Below are positions 33,398-38,133 of a stretch of DNA of 38,133 nt, piece by piece. A program made the position numbers and the translations under genes. The stretch comes from Streptomyces sp. SID9727 (GTDB lineage Bacteria; Actinomycetota; Actinomycetes; Streptomycetales; Streptomycetaceae). Each line of letters starts with the position of its first letter. Positions within the stretch are counted from its first letter, which is position 1. The stretch lies in NCBI RefSeq assembly GCF_010550605.1, contig NZ_JAAGNI010000156.1:1-38133 (forward strand), written 5' to 3'. Below the pieces are notes generated by a model. The model ran no database searches. It saw only the letters and a list, made by a program, of their open reading frames with translations, and was not told where the DNA came from.

Positions 33398-34420
33398 ATG
33401 AGTACGGACACGGGCGGCGGGGCGGCCTTCATCGAGCTGGACCGGCTGGAGAAGGTCTTCGACGTCCGCCGCAGGACGGGTTTCCTGCGCGGCGAGCGGC
33501 GCCAGGTGCGGGCGGTCGACGGGATCAGCTTCCGGGTGGAGCGCGGCGAGATGGTCGGCTACATCGGGCCGAACGGGGCCGGGAAGTCGACCACGATCAA
33601 GATGCTGACGGGCATCCTCACGCCGAGCGGCGGTTCCCTGCGCGTCGCGGGCATCGACCCTTCGCGGGAGCGTACGCGGCTGGCGCACCGGATCGGTGTG
33701 GTCTTCGGCCAGCGCACGACGCTGTGGTGGGACCTGCCGCTGCGCGACTCGTACCGGCTGGTGCACCGGATGTACTGGGTGCCGGACGCGCGCTTCCGGG
33801 CCAATCTGGACCGGTGTGTCGAACTCCTGGACCTGGGGGAGCTGCTGGACGTGCCGGTGCGTCAGCTGTCGTTGGGGCAGCGGATGCGCGGCGACATCGC
33901 GGCGGCGCTGCTGCACGATCCGGAGGTGCTGTACCTGGACGAGCCGACGATCGGCCTCGACGTGGTGTCCAAGGCCAAGGTGCGGCAGTTCCTGCGTGAC
34001 CTGAACGCGGAGCGCGGGACGACGGTGCTGCTGACGACCCATGACCTCACGGACATCGAGCAGCTGTGCGACCGGGTGATGGTGATCGATCACGGCCGGC
34101 TGATGTACGACGGCGCGCTGGCCGGGCTGCACGAGGTGGGGGAGAGCGAGCGGACGCTCGTGGTCGACCTGGAGCGCGAACTCCCGCCGATCCGGTTGGA
34201 GTCGGAGCCTTCGGTGCGGACGGTGAAGGTGGAGGGGCCGCGCCAGTGGCTGGCCTTTCCGGCGTCGGCGTCGGCGGCTCCGCTGGTGGCGCGGATCGCC
34301 GCGGAGTACCCGTTGGCGGACCTTTCGGTGCGGGAGCCGGACATCGAGGCGGTGATCGCGAAGATGTACGCGTCCGAGACGGTCCGGGGAGCCGGTGACG
34401 TGAGCGCGCCCGTTCAATAG
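33398..34420 (+). CDS. ABC transporter ATPase
   Basis: The 340-aa ATPase of the DUF990 permease systems has Walker A at 57-65 (GPNGAGKST), the Q-loop region VVFGQRTTLWWDLPL, signature LSLGQRMRG at 157-165, Walker B VLYLDEPTIGLD at 177-188 and the His switch at 215. A C-terminal regulatory domain of about 90 residues follows (RTLVVDLERELPPIRLE). It closes the permease operon. The ribosome binding site is the purine-rich GGGAGAGGGAG. The stop codon TAG forms part of the -10 box of the next gene. Confidence 0.92.
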   Translation: MSTDTGGGAAFIELDRLEKVFDVRRRTGFLRGERRQVRAVDGISFRVERGEMVGYIGPNGAGKSTTIKMLTGILTPSGGSLRVAGIDPSRERTRLAHRIGVVFGQRTTLWWDLPLRDSYRLVHRMYWVPDARFRANLDRCVELLDLGELLDVPVRQLSLGQRMRGDIAAALLHDPEVLYLDEPTIGLDVVSKAKVRQFLRDLNAERGTTVLLTTHDLTDIEQLCDRVMVIDHGRLMYDGALAGLHEVGESERTLVVDLERELPPIRLESEPSVRTVKVEGPRQWLAFPASASAAPLVARIAAEYPLADLSVREPDIEAVIAKMYASETVRGAGDVSAPVQ

Positions 34421-34423
34421 GCT
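34418..34423 (+). promoter_or_regulatory. leaderless -10 box (TAGGCT) overlapping a stop codon
   Basis: TAGGCT at 34418-34423 lies seven nt before the ATG of the DUF1707 gene; its TAG is the stop codon of the ATPase gene. Confidence 0.55.
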
Positions 34424-34430
34424 GAGCGCC

Positions 34431-35111
34431 ATGACGAGCGAACTCCCCGATATGCGCGCCTCCGACGCCGAGCGTGAACGTGTTGCCGAGATCCTGCGTG
34501 AGGCGGTCGCCGAAGGGCGTCTGGAGATGGAGGAGTTCGAGCAGCGCCTCGACACGGCCTACAAGGCGCGGACGCACGGCGAGCTGGAACCGCTCGTCCG
34601 CGATCTGCCGTCCGTCGGCTCCGGCTCGTCGGCGCCCGCCGCCGTGCGGCCCCGGTCGGGTTCGGCGGCCCGCTGGTCGGAGCGGATCGGGCGACCGGCG
34701 ACGTCGACCGGCGGCTTCGCGTTCTGGGGCGGTTTCCGCCGCCGGGGCAACTGGACGGTCGGCAAGGTCTTCACCGCGTTCTCGATGTGGGGCGGCGGCG
34801 ACATCGACCTGCGCGAGGCGAACTTCGAGTCCCGCGAGACCGTGATCCGCTGTTTCACGATCATGGGCGGCCTCCATGTGACGGTTCCGCCGGACCTCAA
34901 CGTGGACGTCCGGGGCATCGGCATCATGGGCGGCTTCGGGGAGCACGCCAAGGACGAGTCGGCCCCCGCGCCCGACGCGCCCCGGGTCCGGATCACCGGC
35001 TTCGCGCTCATGGGCGGCGTCGGGGTGGAGCACAAGCGCGGCAAGGCGGAGAAGCAGCGGCTGCGGGAGGCCGAGCGCGAGCGCGGGCGGCTGGAGAAGG
35101 GCGACCGGTAG
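34431..35111 (+). CDS. DUF1707 protein with LiaF-like C-terminal beta domain
   Basis: The 226-aa protein begins with DUF1707 (MRASDAERERVAEILREAVA, then RLEMEEFEQRLDTAYKARTHGELEPLVRDLP), a short domain of actinobacterial membrane-related proteins. Residues about 95-200 resemble the beta-helical domain of LiaF/YvqF cell-envelope stress proteins (FTAFSMWGGGDIDLREANFESRETVIRCFTIMGGLHVTVP, GIMGGFG, GFALMGGVGVEHK). The tail is highly charged. There is no membrane span. It follows the ABC operon by ten bp. A link to envelope stress is inferred from the domain. Confidence 0.82.
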   Translation: MTSELPDMRASDAERERVAEILREAVAEGRLEMEEFEQRLDTAYKARTHGELEPLVRDLPSVGSGSSAPAAVRPRSGSAARWSERIGRPATSTGGFAFWGGFRRRGNWTVGKVFTAFSMWGGGDIDLREANFESRETVIRCFTIMGGLHVTVPPDLNVDVRGIGIMGGFGEHAKDESAPAPDAPRVRITGFALMGGVGVEHKRGKAEKQRLREAERERGRLEKGDR

Positions 35112-35114
35112 GCC

Positions 35115-35188
35115 GCCGCCTCCGGCTCAGAGCGCGTCGACCGCCGTCCTGGCCGCCTCCGGCTCAGAGCGCGTCGACCGCCGTCCTG
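35115..35188. repeat. perfect 37-bp tandem duplication at the 3' end of the SGNH gene
   Basis: Two identical 37-bp copies (35115-35151 and 35152-35188) begin GCCGCCTCCGGCTCAGAG. The second contains the stop codon and last codons of the SGNH hydrolase (TAVDAL). The first is an extra copy downstream of the stop. Confidence 0.95.
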
Positions 35189-36414
35189 GCCCCGGTCAGG
35201 GTGTCCACGTCCAGCAGCCCCGCCAGGCGGGCGTATCCGGCGTCGTTGAGGTGCAGGTGGTCGCCGGAGTCGTACGGGGCGCGGAGCTGCCGGGGGTGGG
35301 CCGGGTCGCGCAGGGACCGGTCGAAGTCGAGGACCTCGTCGAAGATCCCGCCCGCCCGGATCTCCGCGTTGACGTGCTGCCGCACCTGCTCCCCGCCGGC
35401 CGTCCAGGCCGCCGAGCCCCGGTACGGCATGAGGGTCGCGCCGATGACCTTCAGCCCGCGCGCGTGGGCCCGCCGGGTGAGGTCACGCAGGGCGTCGGTG
35501 ATCCGCTCGGGGTCGGTCTCCCTCGGGAGCGCCTGGATGTCGTTGATGCCGAGCGCGATGACGACGGTCTTCGCGCCGGAGACACCGAGGGCGTCGCGCT
35601 CGAAGCGGTCGAGGGCGCGCGGGCCGGTGCCCTCGCGCAGGAGGCGGTTGCCGCCGATGCCCTGGTTGGCCACCGCGTACGCGCCGTGCAGCCGGTCGGC
35701 GAGGACGTCCGGCCAGCGGGTGTTGGCGTCGGTGGTGGTGCCGGTACCGGCGGTGAGCGAGTCGCCGAACGCGACGAGCGTCCCGGTCGCCCTCGTGTCG
35801 CCGCCCCGCACGTCGACGGTGGTGAGGTAGCGCCACTGCGTGGTGGCCCAGGTGCCCCGTTCGTCCTCGGTGTACGAGGTCTGGTGGCTGTTGGGGTGTG
35901 TGGTGACCGGCCCGTGGGCGGTCGGGGTGCGCAGGGTGACCACGAGGTCGGCGTCGGCGGCGACCGGGACGGCGACGGCGTCGCTGACGGTCTGCCGGCC
36001 GGCGGCGACCGTGACGGAGGAGGCCCCCCGGAACGTCACGGGGCGGGTGTTCACCGTGACGCGGTCGATGAGCAGGGGCTGCGTACCGAACAGGTTGGAC
36101 AGCGTGACGCGGGCCTCGGTGCCGCCGATGCTGGTGTGCACCACGTTGCGGATGACGCGCCGGCGCTGGTCCTCCGCCTGCGCCGGGTCGGCCACGCCCC
36201 TCACGGGAGCCGCCGCCCAGGTGGCGAGCCAGTGCCCGGAGGAGTGCGCCGGGGCGGCCGGGTTGTGGGCCACGCCCCGCGGGGCCGTGGTGGCGGCGGC
36301 CGTCGCCCTGTCCCCGGTGAACAGCAGGGAACCGGCGAACGCCACGGCGGCGGCGAGCGCGGCGGTACCCGCCACGAGGGCTATGAGCAGGGCGTAACCC
36401 TGGCGCCTGGGCAT
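35164..36414 (-). CDS. secreted/anchored SGNH (GDSL) hydrolase
   Basis: The 416-aa protein has an N-terminal hydrophobic segment (QGYALLIALVAGTAALAAAVAFAGSLLF), a signal peptide or anchor. A beta-rich region (80-205) precedes the SGNH domain. Block I is AFGDSLTAGTG with Ser219, block III is ALGIND with Asn291, and block V is SGDHLHLND with Asp385 and His388. GIGGNRLL supplies the Gly of block II. These enzymes are extracellular esterases or lipases. The ATG at 36414 follows AAGGAG. The gene is convergent with the DUF1707 gene and diverges from the DUF445 gene. Confidence 0.92.
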   Translation of the reverse strand: MPRRQGYALLIALVAGTAALAAAVAFAGSLLFTGDRATAAATTAPRGVAHNPAAPAHSSGHWLATWAAAPVRGVADPAQAEDQRRRVIRNVVHTSIGGTEARVTLSNLFGTQPLLIDRVTVNTRPVTFRGASSVTVAAGRQTVSDAVAVPVAADADLVVTLRTPTAHGPVTTHPNSHQTSYTEDERGTWATTQWRYLTTVDVRGGDTRATGTLVAFGDSLTAGTGTTTDANTRWPDVLADRLHGAYAVANQGIGGNRLLREGTGPRALDRFERDALGVSGAKTVVIALGINDIQALPRETDPERITDALRDLTRRAHARGLKVIGATLMPYRGSAAWTAGGEQVRQHVNAEIRAGGIFDEVLDFDRSLRDPAHPRQLRAPYDSGDHLHLNDAGYARLAGLLDVDTLTGARTAVDAL

Positions 36415-36576
36415 GGGCGGTGTGTCTCCTTGCGGAAATGAGGAAAGCGGGGGAGTGGACCGGTTCCCATGATGCGGCAGGGCGCGGGGAACTCGACGTG
36501 CGGTCCGGGAGTAGGTCAGGTAGGCACAATGCGTAGCGGACGCTTGGGGCTGTGCGTACGCGGACGGGTGGAGCGG

Positions 36577-37926
36577 ATGGAACGGATCGACGGAACCGGG
36601 CGGGCCGGGCGGGAAGAGCTGCCCCCGGGGCCCGGTGGCAGGGCGCGGCCCGGGGGGCTCGCCTCGTTCGCGTACACCGCGGCGGACGAGGAGAAGCGTC
36701 GTGGCGTACGCCGGATGAAGACCACGGCCACCGGCCTCCTTCTGCTGGTCGCGCTGGTGTACGTCCTCGCCACCTGGGCGAAGAACGAGGGGGTGAGCGG
36801 CTGGCCGGGCTTCGTCGCGGCGGCCGCCGAGGCGGGCATGGTGGGTGCGCTGGCGGACTGGTTCGCCGTCACGGCCCTCTTCAAGCGTCCGCTCGGTCTG
36901 CCGATTCCGCACACCGCCATCATTCCCACCAAGAAGGACCAGCTCGGGGCCTCCCTCGGTTCCTTCGTGGGCGAGAACTTTCTCTCCGGGGACGTCGTAC
37001 GTGACCGGATTCACTCGCTGGGCATCGGCCGCAGGGTCGGGGCGTGGCTCGCGGAGCCGGCCCACGCGGACCGGGTCACGGCCGAGCTGTCGACCGCGCT
37101 GCGCGGGGCGCTCACGGTCCTGCGGGACGCGGACGTCCAGGCCGTCGTCGGGGAGGCGATCACCCGGCGGGCGAACGCGGCGGAAGTCGGCCCCGGCCTC
37201 GGCCGGATGCTGGAGAAGGTCGTCGCGGACGGCGGCCACCGCAAGCTGGTCGACCTGGTCTGCACCCGCGCGCACGACTGGCTCGTGCTGCACGGCGACT
37301 CGGTGATGGACGCGGTGCAGGGCGGGGCGCCCGGCTGGACGCCCCGGTTCGTGGACAAGCGGGTGGGGGAGCGGGTCTACAAGGAGCTCCTGCGCTTCGT
37401 CACGGAGATGCGGGACATGCCGGGGCACCCGGCGCGCGGCTCCATCGACACGTTCCTCGCGGACTTCGCGGCCGATCTCCAGACCGACTCGGAGACCCGG
37501 GACCGGGTGGAGCGCCTGAAGTCGGAGGTCCTGGGGCGCGGCGAGGTGCAGGACGTCATCGCCTCGGCCTGGGCGTCGGTGCGCGCGATGGTGATCGCGG
37601 CGGCGGAGGACGAGCAGAGCGAGCTGCGGCTGCGCGCCCGGGCCTCGCTGATGGCGCTGGGCGCCCGGCTGGCCGCGGACGAGCGGCTCCAGGGGAAGCT
37701 GGAGGGGTGGCTGGAGGACGCGGCGGCGTACGTCGTGACGACGTACCGGGCGGAGATCACGTCGCTGATCAGCGACACGGTGGCCGGCTGGGACGCGGAC
37801 CAGACGTCCCGCAAGATCGAGGCCCACATCGGCCGCGACCTGCAGTTCATCCGCATCAACGGCACGGTGGTGGGGGCGCTGGCGGGGCTGGCGATCTACA
37901 CGGTGTCGTGGGCGCTGTGGGGGTGA
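36577..37926 (+). CDS. DUF445 membrane protein
   Basis: The 449-aa protein belongs to the DUF445/YjiN family. It has a basic N-terminus, one membrane segment at about 47-65 (GLLLLVALVYVLATWA) and the motif GALADWFAVTALFKRPLGLPIPHTAIIP. A long helical region follows, with RIHSLGIGRRVGAWL and NGTVVGALAGLAIYTVSWALWG as a C-terminal membrane segment. The function is unknown; the family is broadly conserved in bacteria. ATG 36577 follows GGTGGAG. Upstream starts (GTG 36568, ATG 36529) are possible. Confidence 0.87.
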   Translation: MERIDGTGRAGREELPPGPGGRARPGGLASFAYTAADEEKRRGVRRMKTTATGLLLLVALVYVLATWAKNEGVSGWPGFVAAAAEAGMVGALADWFAVTALFKRPLGLPIPHTAIIPTKKDQLGASLGSFVGENFLSGDVVRDRIHSLGIGRRVGAWLAEPAHADRVTAELSTALRGALTVLRDADVQAVVGEAITRRANAAEVGPGLGRMLEKVVADGGHRKLVDLVCTRAHDWLVLHGDSVMDAVQGGAPGWTPRFVDKRVGERVYKELLRFVTEMRDMPGHPARGSIDTFLADFAADLQTDSETRDRVERLKSEVLGRGEVQDVIASAWASVRAMVIAAAEDEQSELRLRARASLMALGARLAADERLQGKLEGWLEDAAAYVVTTYRAEITSLISDTVAGWDADQTSRKIEAHIGRDLQFIRINGTVVGALAGLAIYTVSWALWG

Positions 37927-37930
37927 GGGT

Positions 37931-37954
37931 GTCCCGGGGCCGGGGCCCCGGGAC
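37931..37954. terminator. hairpin terminator after the DUF445 gene
   Basis: A perfect 10-bp stem GTCCCGGGGC/GCCCCGGGAC (37931-37940, 37945-37954) has the loop CGGG. It lies between convergent genes, so it can serve both. Confidence 0.8.
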
Positions 37955-37962
37955 CGCTTCGG

Positions 37963-38133
37963 TCAGGACGCCCGGCGGGTGACCGCCCAGGACGCGGCGG
38001 CGACCGTGCCCGCCACGGTGAAGACGGCGGGCCAGGCGCCGACCTTCTTGGCCAACGGGTGCGAGCCCGCGAACGCGGCCGCGTACGCGGTGGTCAGCGC
38101 GGCGGCCGCGCGCGGGCCCGCCTGCCGGTTCCA
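37963..38133 (-). CDS. C-terminus of a small membrane protein (cut by right edge)
   Basis: The minus-strand frame has a stop at 37963-37965 and stays open to the window edge: 56 residues. It has a hydrophobic pattern compatible with two spans (AALTTAYAAAFAGSHPLAKKVGAW and PAVFTVAGTVAAASWAVTRRAS). I recognise no family. The start is outside the window. Confidence 0.6.
   Translation of the reverse strand, partial: WNRQAGPRAAAALTTAYAAAFAGSHPLAKKVGAWPAVFTVAGTVAAASWAVTRRAS

Overview
The window is a high-GC actinobacterial chromosome segment, almost certainly from Streptomyces. The signs are a strong third-position GC bias in every real gene, a sporulation-specific SsgA-like protein, DasR (dre) operators around N-acetylglucosamine PTS genes, separate EIIC and EIIB proteins, many leaderless promoters (TANNNT 6-7 nt before the start codon) and a copy of a GC-rich repeat typical of the genus. 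From memory, the gene order matches the ssgG - pncB - clpS - cysM - nagE - rph core region of S. coelicolor; this was not checked by a search. There is no sign of a prophage, insertion sequence, CRISPR array or antibiotic cluster.

Layout. 1-6 kb: a membrane-anchored TPR protein (cut by the left edge) diverges from a GlcD-type FAD oxidase. A SALP cell-division protein (ssgG), two RDD membrane proteins and a small membrane protein follow. 6.3-9.2 kb: a secreted M6 (immune inhibitor A) metalloprotease and a 113-aa orphan. 9.2-12.3 kb: nicotinate phosphoribosyltransferase and nicotinamidase (NAD salvage) point left; clpS and its DUF2017 neighbour point right. 12.6-14.1 kb: an amino acid permease with a highly structured 5' region. 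14.1-16.2 kb: an alternative cysteine pathway, made of the JAMM protease Mec, a leaderless Cys leader peptide, the sulfur carrier CysO and the cysteine synthase CysM. 16.5-21.5 kb: an MBL hydrolase, nagE2, nagE1, the divergent EIIB gene nagF, and rph.

21.5-25.1 kb: a small lipoprotein, a secreted carboxylesterase divergent from a TetR regulator, rdgB and a tRNA-Leu(UAG). A decayed HNH gene abuts the tRNA. 25.7-29.2 kb: an MHS-family symporter, the peroxiredoxin Bcp, a DUF3618 protein, a stand-alone GroES-fold protein and an SMR exporter. The exporter is preceded by a guanidine-III riboswitch, which identifies it as a guanidinium exporter. 29.2-38.1 kb: a class A PBP, a two-permease/one-ATPase ABC exporter, a DUF1707 protein, an SGNH hydrolase next to a 37-bp tandem duplication, a DUF445 membrane protein, and the C-terminus of a small membrane protein at the right edge.

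Most of the window is conserved core genome. The more unusual signals are regulatory or small-scale. They are the guanidine-III aptamer with a 10-bp competing helix that covers the ribosome binding site, the leader peptide and the GG-Met-Asn tail of CysO, a dispersed Streptomyces repeat translated as part of an RDD protein, the inverted-repeat-rich leader of the permease, and paired direct repeats between the esterase and its TetR neighbour.
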